Origin: Anseranas semipalmata | Taxonomy: Eukaryota; Chordata; Aves; Anseriformes; Anseranatidae | NCBI GenBank assembly: GCA_013399115.1 | Contig: VXAA01003830.1 | Span: 60,280-124,279 of the forward strand | Reading direction: 5' to 3' | Length of the DNA: 64,000 nucleotides | In this document: in pieces, positions 24,554 through 37,569 of the stretch | Layout of the letters: the number at the start of each line of letters is the position of its first letter | Position numbering within the stretch: the first letter of the stretch is position 1 | Made by a program: the position numbers and the translations under genes | Notes under the pieces: generated by a model | Database searches by the model: none | What the model was told of the DNA's origin: nothing | What the model saw: the letters and a program-made list of their open reading frames with translations, nothing else

Positions 24554-26338
24554 AGGAAAACCTGTGCTAAGAATTTTAAATCTGTTTGTTCCTAAAAAAA
24601 TAATGGTTTCTTGCTGAATTTGGAACAATACAGTAGTGACTGTGTGATGTGGTACAAAGGCCATGCTGATACATATTCAGGATGACCAACATAACTTACT
24701 CATTTGCTTTGCCACCCCAAAAATACAGCCATCCCAAACTCATATGGCTAACACGTTTTTACCAAAGCAATCACACATGATTTCCCTTGCCACACCCCGT
24801 TCTTAATGGGAAAGGAATTTGGGAAGGCGGTCTCTCGCTGAGTCATATGCTTTGCATACATGGCAGTCAGTCAAATGACTTTGCTAGGACCCCTGGATCA
24901 TTTGAACAAGTCATGTTTTTATAGTACCATCCTGTAATCTGTATGTGCTACATTTCCTGTAAAGTGGCATTACAAATGTTGTAGAGTACATATGTGCATG
25001 CAAAGAGAGGCTACATTTAAACCCTTCCATCTTTATGTGCCTGTTTTAGAAATGATGTTAAGAAAACGAAAGAATGACATAGAAGTCATTGCTCTCCACA
25101 ACAAATAGGATAGTAACAGCCTATACATTGCTGTGGAAAACCAGTTACTGATGCAAGGCTGAATCATTGTCCATCACAGGCTCAAAAAAGTAGGTTGTTG
25201 TGTGTATCTGTTTAGAAGTTTTGAAGGCAGGTAGCTGTCTGATGGAAGAAAGAAAAAGCATTTCCCCTGCGAGACAGTTTGCAGGAAATGAAGTTGGGTC
25301 TGGGGCTGCTTAAAAAGTTAGATAATTGTAATAAAGCCTACATCAAATGAATTGTGTGCAAAATGTAGGTTAAGTGATCTGCATTCGTTAGTATCACATC
25401 TTTAATCAATAAGACAGCTAACACAACCTCAGCAAGCTGTGAGTCTGTAAGAAGTCTTACAATTTCAGATCGGTATTTTCATCTTACTTTTATAGCACCA
25501 TGTCTATCAGCATCTGTAATTTCAAATCCTTTTCTGGATTTCCACTTGCTCTGATGTGATAAGAATATGTCTGCAAACCTTGAGCAAACCATCAGGGCTT
25601 GCTGTACACTATTTTTAAGGGTGATCAGATAAAGAAGAAATATTTTACTTCTAATAAATATCCACATACAGGAAAATTACTTTTTCTTCAGGAAAGAGAG
25701 AATATAACGAGAGTAGTAGTAATTGGGAGACACCGCAAATTTGTGTAAATAAACAGCAGAAAATGGTCACAGTCTTATTTTCCAAATTTTTGGCACTCTT
25801 TAAAAATGAATTTTATAACGAAGTGTCGCACTTGTGGTTCCTGCCACTGCAATATTGTCACATTGACAGAGAGAGGACTTAGAGAAAGATATTTTTGACT
25901 AGGTTAGCACCTATGGGTGTTATTGTTTAGAAGGAGTGATGGTTTGATTTTAATTGCCACTGCCTTTTATCTTTTGTTTAGTGAGAAAGAACAGAATATA
26001 TTACTTCTGTGACTCATTCTTCTCCATAAAAATCTCTGTCTTTAATACTTAATAATCATGCTCTCCAGCTTGTGGCACAGTGGGTATTAGGTATGCATTT
26101 GTAATCCCAATGTGGTACCTTTTGTGTGAATAATTCAGTCCCTCAGCACAAGAAGAGTCAGAGGCTACGATTTATAAAAAGTCAGGTCTAGCTCATGTGG
26201 AAGCTCAGGGAAGGGATCCCACAGACTTTGGAGGCAAGTGGATAAATCCTCACCGATAAGTCCTCACCATGACTGGGTAGCTAGCACTGCTGTGGAGTAA
26301 TGAGTAAGTCACTCTAATGACCACAGTAACTGTCATAA

Positions 26339-26373
26339 CAACAAAAAAACAAACAAACAAAAAACAAAACCCA
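26339..26373. repeat. A/C-rich (AAAC)n-like simple repeat
   Basis: Irregular AAAC and AAAAAAC units. Confidence 0.8.
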
Positions 26374-27292
26374 CAAAAATCTTGTTCTGACAAGTGAAGT
26401 TTTTCACTTTGCACTTTGTTTATTGGGGAAGTCTGCTGAACTTCCTTATGTAGTTTTCAGTTGCTTTATTGACTTCTTTCTAAATCTGAAGGACTCACCA
26501 AACTCACAGGATACAGCTCTTCAGATGTAACTGCAAACTGCCATCTGGCAGCAGCTGCAGTGGGGGTACGCTGAAGCACTCCATTTCTCAGAGTGAACAA
26601 TTTTTATCTCTATTGTGGAAAACACATGGATTCAACAGGAGGAGGATGGACAGGAAAGTGTCTGCACAAGGAGTTTATGAAAATACTGGCCCTAAAAATA
26701 TCTATCCAGTTCCACTTATTTATTTGATATACCTACTGTTTATTTTATATCACCACCACCACCAGTGCCTATCCAGTACCAAACTCGTGTGTTCCACCAG
26801 CCTGCAGGAACACATCAGAGCTGGATCCGGTGGGAGTGGACATGAGCAACTGACACCTTTTTGCGGATATACGTACCAACTCACATTCACATACATGTGT
26901 ACTCTCAACTGATGGAGAATATTTTCCAGTGGCCCAGTTTTCTGTCAGAAAATGTTGATTTATTGGGATTGAAACAGTTAGTGAGACATAGTAGTTTTGT
27001 GAAACATTTTGACAGTAAGCAGGCTCTTGTTATGGCCTGGCGTGCTCTTTGGGCAGCTAGTTCCTTGGCCTGTTCACCTGGTTATCTGCCTATTTTCTTC
27101 CCTTGATTTTTTATTTTTTAATCCCTTTCTATTTCTAGAAAAGTAGTTTCTTTTGCAGAAATTCCTGTATGTGGAAAATGTCAGCATAATTTTGCATTTG
27201 TGCTGATTTAGAAAGAAAACAGATGTTGGTGCTCTGAAATATTGCATGAACAGAGACATCCATTTTTCAGCAAGCTTAAAAAAAGCAGTGTT

Positions 27293-27317
27293 GAAAAAAA
27301 AAGGTAAAAAAAAAAAT
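27293..27317. repeat. Poly-A pair
   Basis: Two A runs separated by GGT. Confidence 0.8.
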
Positions 27318-30300
27318 GGAGAGAAACCACTTGTGGTAGACAGTGTACACCGTCTGTCCCTTTTATTTAGGGGAAGGATAAAGCTAAACTAGCTTACGGA
27401 AGTCATTATGAGCTGCTTTGGCATGGGATCAGTTTCCCACATACCATCTAATAGGAAGCCATGGCTGTTCCTTCTTCCCCTTTACCACCAGTGCCTACCA
27501 GGTGAGTTACAGCTCTCTTCCCAGGCTCTGCCGTGGGTTTCAGCACTATCCCAATTCCCCATCTGTCTTGTCCTCTGCTCTGCATCTTCTCTCTGCCCTG
27601 CCTCTGACATGTCCCACACATGGAAGTTCAAAGGACTGTATTGACCCTTTTATCCACAATGAAAGATGAAATTCATGTTCATTTCTTAGTTTCACTACTG
27701 TACAAATCAAGAATTCAGACTGCACTATTTTAGGCATGGCACATTGATTAATATCAAACAAGGTGAAGCTCCCCACCCTACATCTCTGATGGATATTGCT
27801 GCCTGTAGGGCCAGGCTGTTTGATTTGTTCATGAATCAACTCCTAAAACACCCCTGTCTCTAGTTTGGAGTATGACAGTAAACTACAATCAGTGTCTGTC
27901 TATGACTCCAGGTTTAAACATGTGCAAATGACAAAAGTGGTTGCTCTGATTTTCAAAGGCACCAAGATTTTTCAGTGGTGATAGGAACATTTTCAGAAGG
28001 TCTGCAAAGAAATCAGTTATTGTAATACTTTCCAAATGAATACAGTGTGTTTAGAGTAGAGTCTGACTGCAAGTAATTCCTTCTATTTAATGGCACTTTT
28101 TCTGAATTAGAGGAAAAAAAAGAGTTCTTATGTCATGATGCCATAACCTCAGAAAAATCTTCTACTACTACACTTACAGGGCAGTAGGAGGTAGCTGATC
28201 AAAAATGCAAAACTAAGTGATTCTGATTGAGCAGGTGTAAAAATGAGGATGTAGTAATGCATAATGATAGTAATGAATAAGGGATGTACAGAGAAATAGT
28301 TCTATAATCAGGGAGATGAAAGTATTTTCTGAGTGAAAGAAATGAATATCAAATATATGGATTATGAGATTATGAATTTTCTGCATTTTTAAACTAGAAT
28401 TTTTAATCAAACAATCACTGTTCTCATTTTTTTCTCTGCTTTCTCTCTTTTTGTCTGCACTTCAGTACAAGCACATAACCAAAATGCTACTCGGCTGATG
28501 AAGAACTGGGTTGCTCTAACAGCTAAACTAGCTATTAATGATGGATGATGGCCATATGTGATTTCAGAGCTGTCTGAAAAAATTCCATAAGAAAATGGGT
28601 CTGAACATGTCCTCATCTTCTCAAAGCTCCACCTTATACTTCTTGTTAGATGAAACATAAAGCACAACAGCTTCTTGAGATTAGTAAGCAGGGAAACAAG
28701 ACTGCATCTATCTTAATTGTGCAACTGGCTTCTCATCATTAGAGCTGAACAATGCTATGAAAATACAGCATCAATGAAGGAAAGTTGACTCACAGCTGTG
28801 AGGACACTTTGAACAGAGGGCTTCTTGAAACCCTGTAATTCTGCTGTGCTCAGTTTAGGCCCAGCCCTCAAGGGCAAGGAAGTATGATGTCATTGCATCC
28901 TCATGAGATAAACAATCAATATGCAAGAAAAAACCCTTGAGTTAGAGGGGATAGCAAGGCCACCTTCAAAATACTTGATAATAGGACAAAAAATGGCAGC
29001 TTCATCCTAATGACTCACTTAGCAATTAACCACAACACAGACAGGAATAAAGAGAGAACTTTATAAAGAAATGAAGACCTGTGTAAGGTCCTTCTCAAAG
29101 CCTATCTACAGCTTTGACAGGAACTATCTTCTCGATATAATTTTCTCATGCAGATTCAGTTCTTCTACAAAATCAACTCAACAGTGAAGGTTTTAAAAAT
29201 AGGAAGATGAGTAGACTTTTTGTACTGGCCAGCTCCCTGTGATTTCTTTGAAGATCCCAATCTATTTTAGGCTAGATAAGCTGTACTCCAGCTCCATATA
29301 ACTTCACTTGATAGGACCCTAGCGATTCTCTTCACTGGAAGATGTCGATGTTATGTATTACTTACAATGTTATGATAGTCCTTGCAATGTCTTTTGGCCA
29401 TAAACATCTACAGATCTGTAAAAACTATGAGAAAAACAACTAAAACTTCATTTTGCTTTTGATGGATGAATAAAACTGATGGAAACAGCATCTATGAAAT
29501 CAACAGCAAACATAACTCCTAAAAAGGGATACCACTTGTTACATTAGCCTTTGACCTAAGTTCCAAACTTACCATACTAAACACGACTACCATAGTAATG
29601 GTTGTATTTGAACACATATAGGAGAACCACATGTTCAGCAGCCATAAAGTAAAATACTATATGAAGATTATGCTTCAACTGCATAATTTAATGACACGTA
29701 TCTATCATTTTATTAACAAATCAAAGCTTCAATCAGTGTCTCCTACCATAAAACTTAAAAAAGATCCCTAGCTAGAAAAGAAGGTAATTTGCTTGGAAGT
29801 TAGTAGTTTGCTGAAAGCACGTATACTAGCCAATGGGCTGCAGGACGCTTTGATGTATTTTAGCTATCATTAGCCAGGTTTGCTATTAATTATATGTTGC
29901 TTTACCTTTCAACACATAATTTCCTTATATTAAATATAAAAATATACTTTATGTAGTGATTATACCAGAGACAGACTGTTTTATAGTAGTTTTTCAGACC
30001 TGAAAGATGATAAATATATCTGAGCCAAGTTAGGAAGTGAAAGTAATAAAAGCAAACTAAGCAAGCTACAATGAAGTCTTTAAAAAAATTTGTACCACAT
30101 CTTCCAATTGTTACAGTTATTTGGATTTAAACACAGCAAACCCAGAGATTTTGGTGAGATCTGAAGATTTTGGAGATGTGTCATTGGTCATATACCCCAG
30201 TGTATTTTGGGTGCATAGGGATAATTCAATATGACATTCTTTCCATTTGAGATCAACACAGGTATCACCCTGGATTTGTAGACTAGTTCCACATCTACAT

Positions 30301-31784
30301 AAAGGCAAGCACAGCTTATTTCAGTAAATTTAGAAGGCAGTTTTGGGGTTTCTGGACTATTGTCAGCATAGTCCTCAGGTAAACAAAGTTTTGGGTGCTG
30401 TTTGTACTGATGATGTCCTGGTTTAAACAAAAGTATTCTATGATAGCCAATATTTAAGGAAGGAGCCAAAGTCTAATCTCAGCCATACTGTTTTAAGAGT
30501 GCATAGGTTAAATAGTGCGGAAGAAGTTCATTACTCTGGTGGTGTTGCCTGTGGGTTTTGCCAGGACACAGCAGGGGCCCTGCCTGTGTCCTATCATCTC
30601 ATTGGACAGATGAATGAAAACCTTACTGCTCTTTTGATCAGAATCCATATTCTAATTTTTATTCTCAGTTTATTCATGGTTGGTTTATTCTGATTGTTTT
30701 GTACTTGTCCTTTAGCGTAAACGATCCTTTACCAAGTCTGGTATTATACCTTTGATCTATTTATAGCTCTTTTTTCATCCTTTGCTTTACTAGGTAAAAC
30801 AAAGCAAAGCTGTTATAGTATCATCATTCTGTAAGTTGCAGGGAGGATCAGAGGACGACTGAAAAAGCTTTTTCTGCACCATGTTCAGTTTCAGTTTATC
30901 TTTAGTGCAGTGCGATAATTGAAACTGTGAAGGTATTCCAGATGAGGTCCTATCAGGACCCTTTACTTTAGCATTAACATTTCATTATTTGTATTGAAAG
31001 CAGCTGTTTCTTAATGAAGTCCGTTTCCAAAATACATATAGATTTAATCTGCAAAACAGATACCTAAAATCCATTTAAAAATTGTCCTTTACCTTAAAAA
31101 AAAAAACGAAAAAAAAAAATCCATGATATGTTTCCGATTCTCTTTCCAAGTTCTGCAGTTTTTGTTTTGACAAAACTACTATGGACTTCAGTGGGAATTT
31201 TATTTGAGCATGTTTTCAGATCCCTAAGCAGGAAACTGAAAACATTCATGGGTTGATAAGATATACTGGATAATGAAGTTAACTAAGTGATCAAACTGTA
31301 TAGGCACTGTATGTAGTGTTAAACTAAGCAATAGAGCTTAGAAGAATGACTACTTTTTCTTCCTTTCATTACCTGCTCTATTTAAGAACCTGTTCATGCC
31401 TGTTTAATTTTCCTTTCTGGTTCATATAAAATGTAATAAAAAACATCATACTCTTTCTTTCATAGAAAGGGTTTTCAGGACTGATTTTCACATATAAGCT
31501 TTTCTGTTCAGAAGAGCAGTACAAATTAAACCAGTCCATATTCTAGGTTTTGAGTGTGTAACTTACCTGGAACTCTGAATGTCTTCAGGACATCTGATTA
31601 TGAATGTCCAATTATCATCTGATGAAATCCGTACACAAGCCAGTGTACCTGAGCAGCTCGGAATCAGAAAAAATCAGCAATAGCACCTTTCACCTATTCT
31701 CAGAGAGTAATCAGATATTTCTCTTGAAAAGATCTTCCCTTCTGTCTGAGGTCTGGATTAAAACTCTTAGCTACATAGGCGCTT

Positions 31785-31882
31785 TATATATATAAATAAA
31801 TATTACATAAATAAAAATATTATATAAATATATATATATTATATGTGTACATAATATATATATTTATATATATATATATATT
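31785..31882. repeat. AT-rich low-complexity/(TA)n tract
   Basis: About 100 bp of TATA, ATAAATA and a clean (TA)n stretch near 31866-31881. Confidence 0.88.
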
Positions 31883-32419
31883 CTATGATCTCCCATCCAC
31901 TTTGAACTAGTGAATGACAACCAGCTGGGTAATACGCTGGCTCCTATAAATGCTACAATGATGAGAAAATATATTGAATATGTTCAGATGGATTGCTATT
32001 TACTTAAACAGATAGAGTTACACATGTTGGGACCAACCCAACATGGTGTTATCACGTAGTCAAATATATTTGTTATTTTGCATTTTGACATCACGCAGAA
32101 GAAGAGACTAAAGAAGACTGATCAGTCACTATGAGTCAGAAGGCAGGGAGAGACTAAAAAATGTAAAAAGTGAAAGCATTTACTCTCTGAGCTAAACAAA
32201 CAGTACTTATCAGCTCAAAAGCTGTATAATCTTGGCATAGGAGAAACAAGGAAATGTACACTGAGTCATGAGCTCTATAGAAGCATTAACCCTGTGCAAT
32301 GTTGTGGTGGCATAGTCCTGCTCCAAACATCATAGCTGGTGAGGGAGGAAAAGCTTTCAAATCAGAAAACCCACCCTAGGTATCACACATATACTTATTT
32401 ATAAATCCACTCATATGCA

Positions 32420-32465
32420 TGTATATATATATATGGGTGCATTTAATTTTTTGTTTGTTTGTTTT
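32420..32465. repeat. Short (TA)n and (TTTG)n
   Basis: About six TA units near 32420-32434, then TTTG units near 32447-32465. Confidence 0.75.
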
Positions 32466-33486
32466 GATGTAATTGCTGTTGGCTACCGGTGGTTCTGACA
32501 GCTGTCTATGTCTGTATGCTGAGCCCTGGCTCCCTGTTCAGTTGGTGTGCTCTGGTTCTTACCCACACTGTTAAGTGCTGGAACTGTAAGGTACTGTATA
32601 ATTCCCCTCTGGTCTTGAAATACAAATGTTAATTTTGTGAGTTTTTTCAGTTCTGAGTGCCCGAAATAACGACAATGCTCTGCTGTAACCATTCACCACG
32701 GTAATTTTGATGCCAAGTAGGCATGTTGGAGGACGTAAGTACAGAAAGACTTTTGAGAGTGCTAACCATTGGAGTCAGGGGACTGAAACCAGGCATGGTT
32801 TGAATACTCCACCTGGAGCAGACCCTCGAGTGAACTGGCGGTTTCTCTGGGAAGAAGACATTTGGCTGTCCCAGAACAGACCAAGAGCAAAGCAGCACAC
32901 ACACATGGACCTTCTGAGAGCAAAATGGAACATGAACCAAGCTAATAAAGCATCCTGCCACTAAAGCTGACTACATGGTCTCAGCTTTATCTCACCAAGA
33001 GAACGGAAGATGGTTAATTTCTTTAGATCAAAGACTATGTATTAGATCAAAGTCATTTTAGAGGCAAACTATGTATGGCACAGATAGTGAAGATGCTTAT
33101 CATCATATGGCCTACTCTCAACATTACTTGGATTCTTTCCTTTCCTTGTTTTATGCAATAGGTTTTGTAATGATGGTCCCATTCTTTTCTCTTTGCTGGA
33201 AGGAAGTGCTATCTAACATAGCCTTAAAGAACGATAATAACAAAAAAGGACTAGTTGATCTTATCTACTACTTTTCTTGCTTTGACTTTTAACACCTACA
33301 AACAGTAAAAGAGCAATAAAAAACGTCTGAGAAAGTGTTTATAGGCAATTTAAATGTCTGTATTCTGTTTTGGGTGCAATGGTATGGAACCTGTGGAATT
33401 AAACAATTCGGGGCTTGTGGAATGTCTTGTCAATTAGCCAACATTAATAGATTTTCTCTGATTTTACAGTGAAAAGTCAGAGCCAA

Positions 33487-33500
33487 TAAAAAAAAAAAAA
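33487..33500. repeat. Poly-A tract
   Basis: About 13 consecutive A. Confidence 0.8.
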
Positions 33501-34654
33501 GTAGAGGTGGAGAAACTCTGCTAACACTACATGTTTTCACTAAGATGCATCTTAAAACTCTGAAATATTAATCAAGAGTATCTTTGAGATAAAAATATAT
33601 TCTAGATCAATTAATTTAAGTTAAAATCACAGGCAAAATATACCTACTCCTTCTTTTAGGAATTCCCACAAAATGATCTTTATAATTAAATATTTTTGAT
33701 CAGCCCCTGAAGTGGCTATCAATGAGTCCATTGGGCAAAGAGGAATTGGACCTGTATGCACAATGCCAAATCCCAGTGTGCTCAGGATACATGACATGCA
33801 GGACCCAAGTGACTAAGTGGCCTATACAATGTGTTATGTTGGGTACTTTCTAGGAGTGGCAAATCAACTGTGCATAAGCAGACTAACTCTACAGCACAGA
33901 TGCAGGGACTGGATGTGTCTGGGAAATATCACACTTTCAGTGCCTGTGCTGTTAAGTTCAACATATCCAGGAGAGATCCATCTCACTGCACATGCACATT
34001 TGAGTCAATCTGCACATGTGCAGTAGCTACTTGACTAATCTGCCAAATATCAAGAAATTCTCAGTGTACAAAAGGCCTACATCATCTGTTTATGCTCAAA
34101 GTTTCCAGGGAAACCAGACACAGAATAATCCTATGAAGAAGGCGGGACTCAGTAATGCTACCAGAGGACAAGCTGTAGCTGCAGATTTTAAGGATTTAGC
34201 TGCAGGACCTCCCCACAGCAAGATGGGGACAGATGGCTACAGTTCTGTTCATGTTTCTACTGGCTAAGATTATGCGGACAATTTTCAAGCCCTTAAAAGA
34301 CCCAAACAACACTTTAAGAAGCAACTAACTAATTCAAAAACCAAGCCTTAAGTCAACATGCTTAGTTGCTTCCATCACTCTTCAGAAGTGGAGCTGAGCT
34401 GTTAAGTTCCTTGCTCAACCCTCTCCACCTGCTGTGTTATTGGATGAAGAGGGAAGAGGTTTGTGCAAGACATTCTGCACGAGATCGAAGAAATCTATAG
34501 ACAGTGGGTCCCAAGAATGAAGATCTAATCCCAATCACTATGACATATCTTCAAAAGCTTTGGCTGTGCACCAGTAGATGATTATTGAACCCCCGTGTTT
34601 CTCGTATCCTAAATAAATAAACAGTAAATACACTAAATAAAATATTGGCATATT

Positions 34655-35022
34655 AAGCTACAGAAGAGGGCTACAAGAGTGAGCAAATATCTGAGACAAC
34701 CTTACAGTGAGCAGCTGAAGAAATATTTCCAATAGAGGGATCATTTGTTTAGTAAACAAAAGCATAACAGTATCCAATGACTGGAAGCTTTAGCTGGACA
34801 AATTCAAACTAGCAATTAGGTTGGGTAATTAATGATTGGAATAATTTATCTAGGGATCTGGTATATTCCTTATCATTGGCAGTCTTTAAATCAAGATTGG
34901 CTGCCTTCCTAAAAGATATGCCAAGCTCAAACAGCAACTCTTGGGCTTGATGCAGGGGTTTTATACAACAGGTTAAATTAGAGGAGCGTCATGATCTGGC
35001 CTTAATATCTGTGCATAGATCC
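34655..35022 (+). mobile_element. Old CR1 LINE fragment, 3' part
   Basis: The text follows the old sauropsid CR1 3' region in order: AGAAGAGGGCTACAAGAGTGA, then CAGTGAGCAGCTGAAGAAA, AACAGTATCCAATGACTGGA, AGCTGGACAAATTCAAACTA, TAATTAATGATTGGAATAAT, GGCAGTCTTTAAATCAAGAT, TTCCTAAAAGATATGCCAAG, and finally a CTGGCCTTAATATCTGTG segment that corresponds to the usual 3' end wording. It is 5'-truncated, has indels, and lacks any open frame. Family assignment is from memory of the consensus. Confidence 0.78.
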
Positions 35023-35024
35023 AA

Positions 35025-35295
35025 AACTGTTATTCTGGCAAAAACCTCTGGCAGAAGAGTAGCAGCATCTTAAACCACTAGAAGTACTTGCTCTAAGAAC
35101 AAGGATTAGAGACCTTTAGGATATTCTAGGATATTCTTTTTCCTCTAAGGCATTTTATGCAATATTTTAAAAGCCTGGGTTTGTTCCAAAAGCCAGCATT
35201 GTTTCTGGTTTGTTCCCCTCAACTCCCAGAAAACCCTGTGTGTGCAGGAACTTCATCTATAAAGCCAGACCTCTCTCTCATGTCATTTGTATAAA
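35025..35295. other. Short unassigned gap between two CR1 fragments
   Basis: AT-rich, with a small tandem word (AGGATATTCT twice near 35128-35147). No gene. Confidence 0.6.
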
Positions 35296-35296
35296 T

Positions 35297-35652
35297 TAAA
35301 GAAAGATGTGGACTAACTGGAAAGAGTCCAGATATGGTCAGTGAGAGTGATCACAGATCTAGAAAACATGGCCTTGTTCAGTCAAGAAAAGAGACATCAA
35401 ACTTTCAAGTGCATAAAAGGCTGCTGAAATGAGCCTATTTTTCATGGCCAGAGTAGATAAAATAAGAATTACAGGAAGGGGGATTCACTTTTGCTGTAAG
35501 GGAAAGTTTCCTCCAAGTAAGGTAGCAGATTGCCTGAGGAAGTCTTGGAGTCTTCATCTTGAAGATCCTTAAGGGCTTTATCTAACAGATTAGGCTAATT
35601 TGCTTTGGGATTAAAGTCCTTTCCAGTGTGATTTTCTAGGATTGTATGAAAT
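35297..35652 (+). mobile_element. Old CR1 LINE fragment, 3' part
   Basis: Begins with AAAGAAAGATGTGGACTAAC and AACTGGAAAGAGTCCAGA, continues with a GATCTAGAAAACATGGCC phrase, GTGCATAAAAGGCTG, AGTTTCCTCC, TTGCCTGAGGAAGTCTTGGA, and ends near TTCTAGGATTGTATGAAAT, the expected CR1 3' wording. It is a second insertion with the same orientation as its left neighbour but from a different subfamily. 5'-truncated, no coding potential. Confidence 0.78.
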
Positions 35653-35974
35653 CAGGTGTAACTGCACAGCGCATCTGCAACATCCCTAGAGATCTATAAA
35701 TAAAGCCTTCTATAGCAACTACATAATATTACTGCAGTGATGTAGGCGAGCAAAGTCATTGTACATAAATTAGTTCTGCACCATTGAAAATCAGTAACAT
35801 CCAGATTTTTAAAAATCTAATTACAAGTCAATTCTGCTATCTTCCATTAATACTGTATACTCCATCTAGGAGTTATGAAAGTCACACATTGTATTTTCTT
35901 CATTGATAAAGGTAGATTACGCAAACAGAACAGTCATCATACTGTTTGTAAGGTTGATTATTATTTTGGCAGAC

Positions 35975-36280
35975 TCACAGAATAGTTGGGAAGGAAAGGC
36001 AGCTCTGGAGATCATGTAGCCCATCCCCTCTGCTCAGAGCAGGGTGCTTCAGGGATGCATTCAGCCGGGTTTAAATATCTCCAAGGTTCTGAGACTCCAC
36101 ACACTTTCTGTTCCTGTTCCAGGATGTGACCACCCTTTTTATGATTAAATGGAATGTCTTGTATTTTGGTTAGTGCTCATCAACTCTTGTCTTGTCAGTG
36201 AGCACACCTGAGAAGGGTCTGACTCTGTCTTCCGTAATCCCTCCATCAGGTATGTATACACACTGGCAAGATTCATACGA
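35975..36280 (-). mobile_element. CR1 LINE fragment, 3' part, opposite orientation
   Basis: On the + strand it starts TCACAGAATAGTTGGGAAGG and runs through GGAGATCATGTAGCCCATCC, CTCTGCTCAGAGCAGGGTG, GGTTTAAATATCTCCAAGG, GAGACTCCACACACTTTCTG, CTGTTCCAGGATGTGACCAC, CTTGTCTTGTCAGTGAGCAC and GAGAAGGGTCTGACTCTGTC. This is the reverse complement of bird CR1 3' UTR and terminal ORF2 DNA. 5'-truncated and diverged. Confidence 0.85.
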
Positions 36281-36843
36281 TATATATGAGAAAGCAATCA
36301 TCTCATCACCTTGAAGACACATATGGTGAGCACTAACAGCCTAACAGTCATGATTTACGTAAAGCACAGGGACAGTTAGGTGCAATCAGACCTTAAATCT
36401 AACTTCCGCGGTATCATTTTCCTAATACCATTGGTATCAGATTCTCTAGCACAAGAGGCAGGGAAAATGTAATTTTTGGAAGTAGTTGTGCAGGCAGGAT
36501 GGGCTCTTCTCTTCTTTTCCTATTTACTGGCTGGCTGGCTGTGGGGTCTTTGTGCCTACATGCTGTGAGAAGGCTGCCCAGTTTTGTGAAGTGTGAGTAC
36601 AAGGGCTAATGGGGGGAGAGCTACGTTTATATAGATCCTCAACCAATCCACCTTCCCTATTCTTCTAAATATTCCCCTAAAGGCTTTAACAGTATGTGCT
36701 GCTGCAACAAACATCTGCATATGAAGTTATGCATATACATATTTTGCTTTTGCTTAGAAGTGTCTCAGCTTTTGTAAAATAACAAAATTCTTTGTCTTAC
36801 TCATTACTGTGACAATATAATTGTGCTGAAATGCCGGTTGTTT

Positions 36844-36876
<33 letters not shown>

Positions 36877-37390
36877 TTTCTTGCTTTTGGTGTTTGAGGA
36901 AGAAGCTACTTTTTCTTTGCTCATATATAATTCTTGCTGAATCAAAAAATGACCTGGTTTTCAAACTGCATGATTCTATCTGCCATAGAAATGACCCTCA
37001 GAAATTTGGATTCCATGATGCAGAAACAATACATACATACTTCTCCTTGTGTAAAGTCCCAGCATTTCATGCTGGGATGGATGTTCACTACCAGTGCTTA
37101 CTAACGGTCCAATTACTTACTGATAAATGTGGTGTTCTGGTGATAAAAATCACAGTACCTCTCACTTTTCCTTTCTTTCTCAGCTAGTGAAGAAAGCACA
37201 GTTGTTATAACTAACTCTCAAAGGCTCTTTTTCTACTTTTCATGAAAGTACATTGCTCTTTTCTTGATTTTAACTACATCTATTCTTGAAATTCTTATTT
37301 GCTGAAACATACCAATTTTATTTACTATAGATTAAACTTTCTATCATATTATACTGAAGACCTATACATAAATTGTTATTTGTGCTTGGA
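36281..37390. other. Noncoding sequence, no gene recognised
   Basis: Contains a TTG microsatellite. A 118-codon frame at 36831-37187 starts in it and has poly-Val low complexity, so it is not called a gene. The matching - strand frame is a poly-Gln artefact. Confidence 0.65.
36838..36879. repeat. (TTG)n microsatellite
   Basis: About ten TTG units followed by a T run. Confidence 0.93.
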
Positions 37391-37393
37391 AAC

Positions 37394-37565
37394 ACCTCTG
37401 TGAAGTTTACTAATATCCTCATTTTATAGTTGGGAAAACAAACCCTTAGACAGAGTCACCCTTGAGTGACTTTCCCGAGACCACGCCGAGTGACAGTGGC
37501 CCTGCACAGCCCGAGATCACCTCCCGTCTGCCTGCTTTAGTTTCAAGAGCTCCGTGCCATCCCGT
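37394..37565 (-). mobile_element. MIR-like CORE-SINE relic
   Basis: On the + strand the order CTGTGAAGTTTACTAATATC, CCTCATTTTATAGTTGGGAA, CCCTTAGACAGAGTCACCC, TGAGTGACTTTCCCGAGACC, ACGCCGAGTGACAGTGGCCC is the reverse complement of MIR-type SINE DNA (the 'tgacttgcccaaggtcac' phrase is clear). About 170 bp is represented, close to a full element apart from the ends. A 103-codon open frame from 37462 crosses it and is a chance frame. MIR relics are old and sparse in birds. Confidence 0.78.
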
Positions 37566-37569
37566 GGGA

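Larger units (their letters stand above)
22890..28200. other. Noncoding AT-rich sequence, no gene recognised
   Basis: Open frames are below 100 codons, overlap each other on both strands and show no known protein. Near 27937-27990 a stretch 'TGATTTTCAAAGGCACCAAG' recalls old palindromic-repeat wording but is too short to call. Simple repeats are listed separately. No RNA gene was recognised. Confidence 0.6.
28200..34650. other. Noncoding AT-rich sequence, no gene recognised
   Basis: The longest open frames are 85-104 codons (e.g. 32647-32961 on the - strand with an 85-codon frame opposite), with no recognisable product. A stretch at 31170-31245 (TGGACTTCAGTGGGAATTTT) resembles half of an old palindromic MITE. 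A perfect 14-bp palindrome CTGCACATGTGCAG lies at 34010-34023. Otherwise only microsatellites. Confidence 0.6.

Noticed and set aside
31170..31245. Half of a palindromic MITE ('TGGACTTCAGTGGGAATTTT')
   Set aside because: No matching inverted arm could be seen, so it is mentioned only as a possible relative of 19276-19402.
36754..37187. Poly-Gln (- strand) and poly-Val (+ strand) frames
   Set aside because: Produced by the (TTG)n repeat. The flanking residues are not conserved-looking or recognised.
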